From Thalassotalea fonticola (GTDB taxonomy: Bacteria > Pseudomonadota > Gammaproteobacteria > Enterobacterales > Alteromonadaceae): a DNA stretch of 64,000 bases. The notes under the pieces were generated by a model. It was not told the DNA's origin and searched no databases. It saw nothing but the letters and a program-made list of their open reading frames with translations. The DNA is taken from positions 4,092,001 to 4,156,000 of the forward strand of contig NZ_CP136600.1 of NCBI RefSeq assembly GCF_032911225.1. The letters run 5' to 3'. The position numbers and the translations under genes are program-made. Position 1 is the stretch's first letter; each line of letters opens with the position of its first letter. Shown piece by piece: positions 36,147-45,817 of the stretch.

Positions 36147-39100
36147 TGGAAGAGACTAACAAAGGCTTAATTGCTTGGTTTGCCCGCAATAGCGTAGCAG
36201 CGAATTTGTTGATGATCTTTATATTAGTGGGTGGCTTTTTAACCATTCAGACGATTAACAAACAGATGTTTCCACAAGTAAAAATCAATTGGATTTCTTA
36301 TGCCGCGCCTTATCCGGGTGCTGCCCCGCAAGAAGTTGAAGAAGGCATCACTATTAAGATCGAGGAAGCCCTCGAAACCGTGCAAGGCCTTAAACGAGTG
36401 ATTACTTACTCAAATCGAAATTATTCAAATGGCTGGTTCGAGGTAGAGCTAGACTATGATCCACAAGTGGTTTTAGAGGAAGTTAAATCAGCGATTGATT
36501 CAATTTCCAGTTTTCCAGCTGGTATGGAAAGAATCAAAGTTGAACGAGAAAAATTTCGCCAAGAAGTGATGTACATGAGCTTATATGGCGATCTAACCAA
36601 TGCAGAATTAAAAGAGTTAGGCCGTAAAATTCATACCGAAATACAGCAACTCCCCTTAGTCAATGTGTCGGAATTTTTCAGTGGCTTAAATTATGAAATT
36701 TCAATTGAAGTCAGTAAAGATAAACTACGCGAATACGGAATAAGTTTTAGGGATGTTGCGCAAGCAGTACGTAATTATTCAAGAAACATGTCAGCAGGGC
36801 AAATTCGTGCTGAAAATGGCTATATAAACTTACGCGTTGAAAACCAAGCTTATCGTGGTCATGAGTTTGAATTAATTCCCGTTATTACCTTAGAAGATGG
36901 CACTAAGATTTTACTTGGCGATCTGGCTACTATCATTGATGGCTTCGAAGAAGGCCTACAGTATTCTAAATTTAATGGTAAGAATTCTGCGACCATTTTC
37001 ATTGGTGCCGCAGACAATCAAAGTATTACTGATGTTGCTGGCGCAGTGAAAAACTATGTCGAAGAAAAACAAGAGGAGTTACCTGAAGGCGTTCAGTTAG
37101 AAACATGGGTAGACATGACTTATTACCTTGAAGGCCGCTTAAACATGATGTTAGACAATATGAAAAGTGGCGCGGTATTAGTTTTTTTAATGTTGGCGAT
37201 ATTTCTTCGTGTTCGTTTGGCCTTTTGGGTGATGATGGGATTGCCGGTCTGTTTTTTAGGCACGCTTTTAGTGATGCCGATGGAATTTGTCAATGTAACC
37301 ATTAACGTGATCAGCTTATTCGCCTTTATCTTAGTCTTAGGTATTGTCGTCGATGATGCCATTGTTATGGGCGAAAGTGCCCATGATGAAATAGAGGAGC
37401 ATGGCCATACCACTGAAAACGTGATTAGAGGGGTGAAGCGAGTTGCTATGCCTGCAACCTTTGGCGTGCTGACAACTATCGCGGTATTTGTGCCCTTTCT
37501 TTTTGGTGAGGGGCCGTCATCAGCCTTTGGCAAAGCCATAGGCGCAGTGGTTGTCTTATGTTTAATTTTCTCTTTGATTGAATCTAAATTAATCCTGCCT
37601 GCGCACTTAGTGAAAATGAAAGTGAAGGAATTTAATCCTAAAAACCCATTGGATAGAATTCGCCGTGTGGTTGATGTGAAGTTGAAAAGCTTTATCGAGA
37701 ATGTGTATCGCCCAGCGCTGGTTATATGTATTGAGTATCGTTATGCGGTATTAATGTTCTTTATTAGTTTGATGTTAATTAGTGCCGGTTTATTTTCTGG
37801 TGGTTTTGTTCGCTTTATCGGCCAGCCTAAAATACCTCATGATTTCCCACGTATTAATGTTGAGATGAATGTCGACGCCTCTGAGAAAGCAACACTGAAC
37901 ACCTTATTAAATATTCAACGTATTATTTATCAAATTGATGAGAAAATTGAAGCCGAGCATGGCACTTCAATGATTTCTGATATGCAAGTCGATCTACGCA
38001 GCCGTACCAGTGGTCAGGTTATGGTTAAATTGGTTGTGCCTAAACTAAGAGTAATGAACACCTTTGAATTAGCCGACTTGTGGCGTAACGCCATTCCTGA
38101 TTATCCAGGTGTTAAATCGTTAACGATTGGTGATAACTTTTTTGGTGGTGGCCGCGATGATGGTGACATTGCCTTTCGACTAGAAAGTTTGAATGACGCA
38201 CAATTATTAGCTGCGGCCCAAGAGCTGAAAGTGAAACTGAATACCCTTAAAGGTGTTGGTGATGTCAATGACAGTCGACAAACCAGCGCCAAAGAAGTAC
38301 AGCTTGAATTGAAACCTCTAGCCAATAGTCTAGGTTTGACACTGGCGGAAATAGCTTCACAAGTGAGTTACAGCTTTTATGGTTTAGAAGCACAGCGAAT
38401 TTTACGTGACAGTGAAGAAATAAAAGTTATGGTGCGTTATCCACTTGAGCAACGCAGTAGTGTTGGCCATGTCGATGATGTCATGATCCAAGCTCCGAAT
38501 GGCGCTGAGCTACCCTTGTCAGAATTAGCAGACATCGTGTTAACTGACGGCGTTACCCGCATTCGTCGAGAAAATGGTAATCGTACTATCAATGTCTGGG
38601 CTAGTGTTGATGCTGAACAAGTAGAACCTTTTGAAATTGCTAAAGACATTCGCGATAATTTTATTCCACAATTGTTAAGACAATATCCGCAAGTGCAAAG
38701 TGAAGTGTCAGGTAGTATCCAGGAAGAAATGGAAAGTGCCGATTCACAATTACGTGACTTTGTGATTTCGTTAATGGTGATCTTCTCACTTTTAGCTATT
38801 CCATTAAAATCTTACTCACAAGCCGTGATGATTATGGTGGTGATCCCCTTTGGTGTCATCGGTGCAGTATTTGGACACTTCATTTTAGGCATGGATTTAA
38901 GCGCGCTATCTGTGATGGGGATTCTCGCAGCAGCTGGCGTGGTGGTGAATGATTCTCTAGTGATGGTCGATTACGTCAACAATTCTCGTAAAGCAGGTGT
39001 GCCTTTGAAAGAGGCGGTTACTCATGCGGGTACGAAACGTTTTCGGGCCATTATGTTAACCTCGATAACGACCTTTATTGGTTTGGTACCGATCATCTTC

Positions 39101-39295
39101 TTTGAAACCAGTGCCCAAGCTCAAATTGTGATCCCAATGGCTGTTTCATTATCATTCGGCGTACTGTTTGCCACGATAGTGACCTTAATCTTCATTCCAA
39201 GTTTGTATGCCATAATTGAAGATTTGAAGAAGCTGTTTCCTCGTAAAAAATCAGCGTTGAATGTTGCTGCTGATCAGCTAGAAACAGCGAATTAA
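36146..39295 (+). CDS. RND efflux permease (AcrB-like)
   Basis: The 1049-residue inner-membrane trimeric pump has 12 helices. The N-terminal helix is followed by the periplasmic pore domain. The proton-relay acid pair is in helix 4 (VLGIVVDDAIVMGESAHDEIE), and the second helical half has GILAAAGVVVNDSLVMVDYVN. The length is normal for the HAE family. It is co-transcribed with the adaptor. The next genes on the same strand are a Cys-rich metallothionein-like gene and an ECF sigma factor; whether they are functionally linked is unknown. Confidence 0.93.
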   Translation: MEETNKGLIAWFARNSVAANLLMIFILVGGFLTIQTINKQMFPQVKINWISYAAPYPGAAPQEVEEGITIKIEEALETVQGLKRVITYSNRNYSNGWFEVELDYDPQVVLEEVKSAIDSISSFPAGMERIKVEREKFRQEVMYMSLYGDLTNAELKELGRKIHTEIQQLPLVNVSEFFSGLNYEISIEVSKDKLREYGISFRDVAQAVRNYSRNMSAGQIRAENGYINLRVENQAYRGHEFELIPVITLEDGTKILLGDLATIIDGFEEGLQYSKFNGKNSATIFIGAADNQSITDVAGAVKNYVEEKQEELPEGVQLETWVDMTYYLEGRLNMMLDNMKSGAVLVFLMLAIFLRVRLAFWVMMGLPVCFLGTLLVMPMEFVNVTINVISLFAFILVLGIVVDDAIVMGESAHDEIEEHGHTTENVIRGVKRVAMPATFGVLTTIAVFVPFLFGEGPSSAFGKAIGAVVVLCLIFSLIESKLILPAHLVKMKVKEFNPKNPLDRIRRVVDVKLKSFIENVYRPALVICIEYRYAVLMFFISLMLISAGLFSGGFVRFIGQPKIPHDFPRINVEMNVDASEKATLNTLLNIQRIIYQIDEKIEAEHGTSMISDMQVDLRSRTSGQVMVKLVVPKLRVMNTFELADLWRNAIPDYPGVKSLTIGDNFFGGGRDDGDIAFRLESLNDAQLLAAAQELKVKLNTLKGVGDVNDSRQTSAKEVQLELKPLANSLGLTLAEIASQVSYSFYGLEAQRILRDSEEIKVMVRYPLEQRSSVGHVDDVMIQAPNGAELPLSELADIVLTDGVTRIRRENGNRTINVWASVDAEQVEPFEIAKDIRDNFIPQLLRQYPQVQSEVSGSIQEEMESADSQLRDFVISLMVIFSLLAIPLKSYSQAVMIMVVIPFGVIGAVFGHFILGMDLSALSVMGILAAAGVVVNDSLVMVDYVNNSRKAGVPLKEAVTHAGTKRFRAIMLTSITTFIGLVPIIFFETSAQAQIVIPMAVSLSFGVLFATIVTLIFIPSLYAIIEDLKKLFPRKKSALNVAADQLETAN

Positions 39296-39618
39296 GTTAC
39301 GAGACGTGTAAAATAAAATCGTTAGGTGAGTTACTCAAATAAGTCGCGTGCTGTTGGGTAGCTCATTAACCTCACTTAACAAGAATCCCTTTGTATTGAT
39401 TTCTCAGCTTAAAGGTTCACGGCAAGCCATGTTGATATCGGCTCTCTAAACTCGTAGTTAACGCCTAAATATGCCAACCCATTATCAATGATCGCTATAT
39501 ATCAAATGGTACAATCCCAAAAAACTACAAAAATATTTAGAAAACAGCATCCTTTTTATAAGTTGTCCGTCTTTAGAGCTGAACATACATTTTTTACTAG
39601 CAATAAAGAGGTGCTAAA
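39296..39618. other. Region between the RND operon and the Cys-rich gene
   Basis: In this 323-bp region no gene was seen and no terminator hairpin with T-run after the RND permease. A sigma-70-like promoter is described separately at its end. Confidence 0.4.
39563..39591 (+). promoter_or_regulatory. Possible promoter of the metallothionein-like gene
   Basis: TTGTCC (39563-39568) and TACATT (39586-39591) are separated by 17 bp and lie 28 bp before the start codon. Each matches 4 of 6 consensus bases. An ECF-type promoter recognised by the sigma factor encoded next door is an alternative (TTGTCCGTC as the -35). Confidence 0.3.
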
Positions 39619-39786
39619 ATGAATTATCCTAACAATGAAAATCAAACTAAACTGATAACTTGTGGTTGTTGTAACTGTAAGTGCAATGATACGCAGTGTC
39701 ATTGCAGTGGTGATAGTCAAACAGATCAGTCAATATGTGAATGCAATAACTGTACATGTACATCTCATAACAGTTGTTGTGACTGA
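39619..39786 (+). CDS. Metallothionein-like small Cys-rich protein
   Basis: This is a short frame of 55 residues. Thirteen residues are cysteine (positions 15, 17, 18, 20, 22, 27, 29, 40, 42, 45, 47, 53, 54) and two are histidine (28, 50). The clusters CGCCNCKC, CHC and CECNNCTC follow the CxC/CxxCxC pattern of metallothioneins and recall bacterial SmtA (CACEPCLC). There are no signal peptide and no aromatic residues apart from Tyr3. AGAGG sits 6 bases before the ATG. It would bind Zn, Cd or Cu in the cytoplasm. It is followed after 61 bp by an ECF sigma factor with a Cys-rich tail. Assignment to a named family is uncertain. Confidence 0.7.
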   Translation: MNYPNNENQTKLITCGCCNCKCNDTQCHCSGDSQTDQSICECNNCTCTSHNSCCD

Positions 39787-39847
39787 TCTTTTGAATCTAA
39801 AATAAGGTAATAGTCGCTTTAATAAGCGGCTATTAATACAGTAGAAG

Positions 39848-40384
39848 ATGATAGAAACAATTTGGAAAACCTTTCACCAACAACTATTCAATTTTATAAA
39901 TAGCAAAGTTAATGACCCCGCAACTGCAGAAGATATACTGCAAGAAGTATTCATTAAAGTTCATAAAAATATTGAAAATTTAACTTCAAAAGATAAATTG
40001 CAACCTTGGCTATACCAAATATGCCGAAATACAATTATTGATTTTTATCGAGTTAAAAAACTAGATACAAATAGTGAAGATTTAGAGCTAATTGCCGATG
40101 AACAGCAAGATGAAAGTGATCAAGTACAACTGAGTCGTTGCATACGAACGTTAATTTCAGATTTACCAGACGGCATAAGCAGTATTTTATTCGATAGTGA
40201 ATTACAGCAAGTTAAACAACAAAACATAGCCGATAAACATCAATTAAGCTTGGCGGCGGTTAAATCTAGAATAAAACGAGGCAGGGTACAGTTGAGAAAT
40301 AAGCTTCAAGCTTGTTGTGACTTTGAGTTCAAAGAAAGTGGACCTGAAGCTGACTGTAAGAATAACTGTGGTTGCGAAGGCTGA
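39848..40384 (+). CDS. ECF sigma factor (SigZ-like) with Cys-rich C-terminal tail
   Basis: The 178-residue protein has sigma region 2 at about 10-75 (FINSKVNDPATAEDILQEVFIKVHKNI, QPWLYQICRNTIIDFYR) and region 4 at about 105-155 (QQNIADKHQLSLAAVKSRIKRGRVQLRNKL). The tail after region 4 contains Cys156, 157, 170, 174 and 176. A CC-x-FEF tail of this kind occurs in SigZ-type sigma factors, and a C-terminal cysteine domain acts as metal sensor in the CorE group. No anti-sigma gene follows. Together with the metallothionein-like gene just upstream, control by a metal is plausible. Confidence 0.85.
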   Translation: MIETIWKTFHQQLFNFINSKVNDPATAEDILQEVFIKVHKNIENLTSKDKLQPWLYQICRNTIIDFYRVKKLDTNSEDLELIADEQQDESDQVQLSRCIRTLISDLPDGISSILFDSELQQVKQQNIADKHQLSLAAVKSRIKRGRVQLRNKLQACCDFEFKESGPEADCKNNCGCEG

Positions 40385-40506
40385 GAAGGATTAATATTTT
40401 ATTGGGAGGCTGCAACCAATTGTATTTAGTTGATGTTAATTTTAACGTTTTAGCCTAATCTCCAGTCGTTCATCGAGGCTCTATTTATAGCAGCTAACAG
40501 TTCTGT

Positions 40507-42267
40507 TTAAATATATTTGTTTGCCATAAGTTTATTACACGCGGCATTAGGGTGAATCACGGCTTTGGTAATTTTTCCGTGCTGGTGTGTAATAATAGGC
40601 TTGTTAATGTAGCCATTAAATTTTCGTGATTTCCACTGGGATGATAGGGCAAAGTCGGTGCTTAAATTGGCAATTAACCCTGTAGATTTATGAACTTTTT
40701 GTTTGTTTTTACTATAAATATTGTCGCTTTCGTTAACGCTAGACAACTCATCGATAAAGGTTTTCTCACGACTTGCGGCAACAATGCAGATCCTATTTTC
40801 AGCTGCGCGAGATAACAAACTATATTCAACCTCGCACGACTCTTGAATATCAAAAGGCACAAGTAACAAGTGGATGTCATTCAAAGCCGCCACTTTGACT
40901 ATTGCAGGTATGTTAGCATCATCAGCTGTTAGCATAGCGACGTTTATGGTTCCTTTCTCTAAGGGCAACTCAATAATGTTTAAATCGTTACCTAGCACAG
41001 CCCATTGATATCTTCGACAAAAATGTAATTGTTGCTGTGTTGCAAATAAACCATGTTCACTTATCAAAACCGCCTGGTGCACTCCCTCAACCACTACACT
41101 CGTGCACACGTATTGAAACGGTCTCAGCACTGTGCTGACTTGTGAAATTAGCTGCTTACTCAAACAGGCTATTTGGCTAAGTTGTTCAGGATCATTGGTG
41201 ATTGTTTTATCCGCGACAAAGAATAGTTCAGGTAACTGGATTATGTCACTGAGGTTATTTTCAATATAATGACATACATCTTCAATGGCTTGTTCATTAG
41301 ATTTATAAGTTGCAAAGATAGCAACATTAGTGGTCTCTGGAGCGTTATTATCATGGTCAGATGTTTGTTTTTGCTTGGCGAGTATTTGCTCTTGGTAAAG
41401 TTCAGGACGCAGCTGTTTACTCAACTCAGTACCATCAGGTCGAAATTTATTGTTGATACTTAAGCCTGAACATTTCATCTCTATGTCAGCAAACACAAAA
41501 CCTTCTTCATTGTTCACTATTTGGGCTAGTACCTTACCATCAGGTGAAACTATTTGGCTTTGACCAACCCCAACGAGATATTTTGGGGGAATAAAACTTT
41601 GCGCTGAAAAAATGTCACTTTGCTGTTGTGGCATAAGAGGTCCAATTTTATTTGCAGTAGCTAAAAATACCTTATTTTCATGCGCTCTTGCTGGATCATG
41701 TAAACCACTTTGATCTAATGCGTATGAATTCATCGAATTACATAATAATTTTGCACCACGTATGGCCAATTCGTTCGGGATCTCAAAGGAAGCACCATCG
41801 CTATCGATTAAAAAACCAAGCTCACCAAATGGCGTTGCTACAACTTCCTGTACTTTATTCGCGCAAATAAAAAAGTCATTTTCATGTTCAGTCAATGTTG
41901 GTTTATCCACTTGATGAATAAGTTCTCCAGCCGGTGAAAATAAGCATGAGGTCACACTAATATTTGATTTAATTAAGCCGTTTTGATGATCTCGCAATAG
42001 ACCTCTTTGCACCGTTACATTGATCACGATATAGCAGGCATGTTTTTTTGCTTGCTGCGCTATACGCTGTAAAAAAGTACCATTAATCGCTAAGGCTTGC
42101 TCCCATGCATGATTATGATCGACGTACCAAGGCTGAGTATTACAAAATTCAGGAAGAACGATTAATGATGGTTTACACACGGCTGCTGCATTTATCACAC
42201 GAATACAAGTTGCTAGGTTTTCTTGAGTATTTAATGATGTGGCAAATTGAGAAACGGCTACTCGCAT
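40507..42267 (-). CDS. Tandem nitrilase-superfamily protein lacking catalytic cysteines
   Basis: The 586-residue protein has two carbon-nitrogen hydrolase domains. Domain 1 (1-265) keeps Glu40 (VLPEF) and Lys122 (DKPTLTEHE), but the position of the nucleophile reads LIDSDG, with Asp155 where the family has Cys. Domain 2 (about 315-580) keeps Glu347 (LPELFF), but the corresponding segment is MLTADDA (Thr447) and the lysine is not clear. The downstream LLCNSMNSYALDQSGLHDPARAHENKVF is typical for nitrilase-like amidases. It is probably inactive as a normal amidase or works otherwise. It is a single gene with its own promoter. Confidence 0.75.
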   Translation of the reverse strand: MRVAVSQFATSLNTQENLATCIRVINAAAVCKPSLIVLPEFCNTQPWYVDHNHAWEQALAINGTFLQRIAQQAKKHACYIVINVTVQRGLLRDHQNGLIKSNISVTSCLFSPAGELIHQVDKPTLTEHENDFFICANKVQEVVATPFGELGFLIDSDGASFEIPNELAIRGAKLLCNSMNSYALDQSGLHDPARAHENKVFLATANKIGPLMPQQQSDIFSAQSFIPPKYLVGVGQSQIVSPDGKVLAQIVNNEEGFVFADIEMKCSGLSINNKFRPDGTELSKQLRPELYQEQILAKQKQTSDHDNNAPETTNVAIFATYKSNEQAIEDVCHYIENNLSDIIQLPELFFVADKTITNDPEQLSQIACLSKQLISQVSTVLRPFQYVCTSVVVEGVHQAVLISEHGLFATQQQLHFCRRYQWAVLGNDLNIIELPLEKGTINVAMLTADDANIPAIVKVAALNDIHLLLVPFDIQESCEVEYSLLSRAAENRICIVAASREKTFIDELSSVNESDNIYSKNKQKVHKSTGLIANLSTDFALSSQWKSRKFNGYINKPIITHQHGKITKAVIHPNAACNKLMANKYI

Positions 42268-42431
42268 GATTTATAATTTCCATCTAACTAATAAATGTTT
42301 GAATTTTGACTTATGAAAGCATTAGGCTTTATCGACGAGATTTTACATTAAAAAGTTATCGTTGCGGGTATTATTACTACTTTAACTAAAGTTAGCTTTA
42401 ACCTGTAGGTTATCTTTAAAGAATTAAACCT

Positions 42432-42457
42432 AAAATCCCAGCAAAAGCTGGGATTTT
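42432..42457 (-). terminator. Terminator of the second RND operon
   Basis: AAAATCCCAGC / GCTGGGATTTT (42432-42442, 42447-42457) has an AAAA loop. It lies 31 bp after the RND permease stop on the minus strand. Confidence 0.85.
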
Positions 42458-42487
42458 ATCTAAAGAAAATTGAAGTTCAACAATAAG

Positions 42488-45400
42488 TTAAGCTGCTTCT
42501 AGAAACCTTTGTTGTTCAGAACTTGTGTCTCGTTCCGGCTCAGTGATCATAAAGCTTAATATGATTGGCACTAAAATCAGAGTGAACACAGTTGAAACTA
42601 CAAGGCCGCCAACTACTACTGCACCTAAGCCTCGATACAGTTCACTTCCCGCGCCTGGCATTAACACCAGTGGCAACATGCCACCGACTGAAGTTAATGT
42701 AGACATCATAATAGGGCGAACACGGCTTTCAACCGACTCTCTAATTGCTTGGCGAGGACTGATCGCTTTCTCTTTTAAAATGTTCAACGTTTGATGCACA
42801 ATTAAGATAGCATTGTTTACCACTACACCAGCTAAAATTACGAAGCCTAAAATAGTAAGTACATCTAAATTTTGAATAGGTGTGTAGCGGTCCATTACAC
42901 TGGCCCAATGCACACCCGCCAGACCAATAAAACCGCCTAGAGTTGCCAGTGGCACCGTCACTAGAATAACCAATGGGTATTTCCAGTTTTGAAATAATAC
43001 CACCATAACTAAATAGATCACTAACATCGCTAAAAAGAAGCTGGAAGCTAACATGCCAGTTATTGAACCATCACCAAGTAAAGCTGTTTTAATATCGTTA
43101 AGTTTGCCCGCACTGCCTGCAAGGTTAACCTCAACTAATGGTGATATAGCACCTGCACTGCGCAATTCATCTACCATGCTGTTGATTGACACAATTGCTT
43201 GTTCTAAAGGCATGCCTGCTGGCGGTGTAAACTGCAAAGTTACCGCTCGTTGGCGAGCTACATGCTTGATTTGGTCCGCACTTTGAGTACGTTCTAATAA
43301 TGCTAATGACTGTATATCGACAACCTGTCCTTGTGGCGTCGCTAAAGGCGTTTGCAATAATTCATCAATAGGGAAGTCACCTTGCTGAGCATTACTAACA
43401 ATTTTAATGTCTTTAAGTTCGCCACCAATTTCAAAGCCATTCATTAAAATAATGCCATCGCCATTCGCTTGTACGGCTAAGCCTAAATCACGACGTGTCA
43501 TGTCTAATTCAGCCAGCCTTTCATCTATTGGAGCAATGGCTAATTCTGGTGTCGGCAATAGAAAGTTAGCTGGCTCAGGCAACGTTGCATAAGGGCCGTA
43601 ATTACCGATCAATTTAAATAATAATGCCATTGCACCTTGGGTAATTTGCGGTAAATCATCACCGACTAAATCAATTTGAATGGCTGACCCGGTTGTACCG
43701 CCAGTATTAAATAATGGAAACTGAAAGGCAAAACCGATAACATCTGGGGCATTTACCCCCATTAATGTTTGATTAAGCAAATCGACTGCGTCGACAGTTT
43801 TTTCAGCATCCATCGGGATCAAACCGTGCAGCACTTGTCCGCCCATAGCGACTAAAAAGTAATGGTCAATTGCTGGCGCAGTAATTACTGAACCATCGCG
43901 TAAACGTACGTCTGGGCGATTGTCTTCGGTCGGAAGTGGACCATTGCGCAACTTAGTTTCTGCAGTAAATCGGTCGCCTGAAATTTCCCATGCTGGTCGT
44001 AACTTATCTTCAATGCGATCGCCTATTTCAGAAATTTGATCTAAATTATAACCAGGTGGTGGCACCATAAAACCAAAAGCGAAATTACGATTGCCCTTTG
44101 GCAAGTAGTCCATTGGTGGGATTAATAGTGCAATGCCGACCAACGTTAATACGGCAAAGCTGGCAATTACCATTACACGCTGTTTTGTACTGCCCGATAT
44201 TTTATAAACCAGACCGGCTATTTGTTTAGGTACCTTGCTCGCTTTTGCTGAAAGTCGGTTTAATAATCGGTTATTTATGTTTACCTGCTTACTGTCAGTT
44301 TTAGCTCTTAATAAATGGGCACCAGCAACTGGGATCACTAACACTGAAACAATAAAACTGATAAGTACTGCGGCCATAATTGCTAAGGATATATCTCTAA
44401 ATAACTGACCTGCGCTATCTTGAATGGTTAATATTGGAATAAACACCACTAGCGTTGTTAACGTTGACGCAAAAACTGCACCGGCAACTTCTTGTGTACC
44501 TTCAACACTAGCTTTTAGAGCGCTTTTGCCCTTTTCTAAATGACGAAATATATTCTCAATTACCACAATGGCATTATCAACCACCATGCCTACGGCAAAA
44601 GCCATTCCGGCTAAAGAAACAATATTAATTGAACGGCCTAATGCCACCAAAACAACAATTGATCCAACCATAGAAATGGGAATAGCAATGGCAATAACAC
44701 CAATTGTGCGTAAAGAGCGTAAGAATAATAACAAAGTAAATACTGCAAGAAGGCCACCAATTAATATATTGCTTTGTACCAAATCAATGGCATTTTCTAC
44801 ATAATTTGAAGAGTCCCAGGTCTGCACCAGTTCAAAGGTACCTGCAAGACCAAGTTTTTTGGCATGTTGTTCAAGTAAGCCTCCAGAGGCATTAAGCTTG
44901 CTAAATTCAGCCTTCAGTTCATCCATTGTTTCCAGTAAATTAGCGCCATTAGCTAATTGGAAATTGAAAAAGGGCATCTTCACACCACGCGCTCGCACCC
45001 AATCAGTCATTTCTTTATAGGTTTCAACAACTTCCCCTATATCTTTAAGGTAAACTGGTCCGTTTTCATCACGACGAATAACCGTATTCGCTACGGTCTG
45101 TGCATCGCTAAATCGGCCCATGGCACGCACCCGAATATCATTTTTGCCATCAGGTAATTTACCGCCGGAGTAGTTGCTATTAGTAAGTTGAATTGCATCC
45201 ACTAATTGACTGTAACTGATGCCATAGTTGGCTAGACGAATAGGGTCAAAACGAATTTGTAACTCCCGTTCACGAGCTCCCAAAATGCCAACTTTTGAGA
45301 TCCCTTCAATGTTTTCCAAACGTGGTCGTAACCGGCGCTCCATAAAATCATAAAGCGTTGTATTATCAAAATTGGGATCTGTTGCTGCTAATCCTACCCA

Positions 45401-45817
45401 AGCTATGTAGTCAACCGACATAGGATCAACACCTTCAACGGTTGGCTCACTTACACCGTTAGGGTAAGCCGGTACCTCATTCAGTTTTTGCACGACTTCA
45501 GCTTGGGCTTTACTAATATCAGTGCCTGTAGCAAATTCTAACCGTAATTGTGCTGCAGATGTTTGGCTGATACTGGTCATTGAAATTAAACCGGTTAAAT
45601 CAGACAGCACCTTTTCTTGTTCTGCCACCACATCCGATTCAATTTCTTCTGGTGAGGCGTTTTCCCAAAAAGTTCGTACACTAACAACAACAGAGTCAAC
45701 GGTTGGTGTCATTTGCACCGGCACTTGGTTAAAGGCCAATATACCAGCGAGTATTGATAAAATAACGCCGACAATAACGCTTATTGGTTGATTTACTGCG
45801 GTTTCTACCATTTTCAT
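42488..45817 (-). CDS. RND efflux permease, second system
   Basis: The 1109-residue inner-membrane pump is of the HAE type. The N-terminus is TAVNQPISVIVGVILSILAGILAF. Helix 4 reads GMAFAVGMVVDNAIVVIENIFRHLEKG, where the acid pair of AcrB (Asp-Asp) is Asp-Asn, a variant common in this subfamily. Large periplasmic loops and a second half with ILGFVILAGVVVNNAILIVHQ follow. It is slightly longer than AcrB (1049). It overlaps its adaptor gene by 1 bp. Expression is likely under the TetR regulator encoded upstream. Confidence 0.92.
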   Translation of the reverse strand: MKMVETAVNQPISVIVGVILSILAGILAFNQVPVQMTPTVDSVVVSVRTFWENASPEEIESDVVAEQEKVLSDLTGLISMTSISQTSAAQLRLEFATGTDISKAQAEVVQKLNEVPAYPNGVSEPTVEGVDPMSVDYIAWVGLAATDPNFDNTTLYDFMERRLRPRLENIEGISKVGILGARERELQIRFDPIRLANYGISYSQLVDAIQLTNSNYSGGKLPDGKNDIRVRAMGRFSDAQTVANTVIRRDENGPVYLKDIGEVVETYKEMTDWVRARGVKMPFFNFQLANGANLLETMDELKAEFSKLNASGGLLEQHAKKLGLAGTFELVQTWDSSNYVENAIDLVQSNILIGGLLAVFTLLLFLRSLRTIGVIAIAIPISMVGSIVVLVALGRSINIVSLAGMAFAVGMVVDNAIVVIENIFRHLEKGKSALKASVEGTQEVAGAVFASTLTTLVVFIPILTIQDSAGQLFRDISLAIMAAVLISFIVSVLVIPVAGAHLLRAKTDSKQVNINNRLLNRLSAKASKVPKQIAGLVYKISGSTKQRVMVIASFAVLTLVGIALLIPPMDYLPKGNRNFAFGFMVPPPGYNLDQISEIGDRIEDKLRPAWEISGDRFTAETKLRNGPLPTEDNRPDVRLRDGSVITAPAIDHYFLVAMGGQVLHGLIPMDAEKTVDAVDLLNQTLMGVNAPDVIGFAFQFPLFNTGGTTGSAIQIDLVGDDLPQITQGAMALLFKLIGNYGPYATLPEPANFLLPTPELAIAPIDERLAELDMTRRDLGLAVQANGDGIILMNGFEIGGELKDIKIVSNAQQGDFPIDELLQTPLATPQGQVVDIQSLALLERTQSADQIKHVARQRAVTLQFTPPAGMPLEQAIVSINSMVDELRSAGAISPLVEVNLAGSAGKLNDIKTALLGDGSITGMLASSFFLAMLVIYLVMVVLFQNWKYPLVILVTVPLATLGGFIGLAGVHWASVMDRYTPIQNLDVLTILGFVILAGVVVNNAILIVHQTLNILKEKAISPRQAIRESVESRVRPIMMSTLTSVGGMLPLVLMPGAGSELYRGLGAVVVGGLVVSTVFTLILVPIILSFMITEPERDTSSEQQRFLEAA

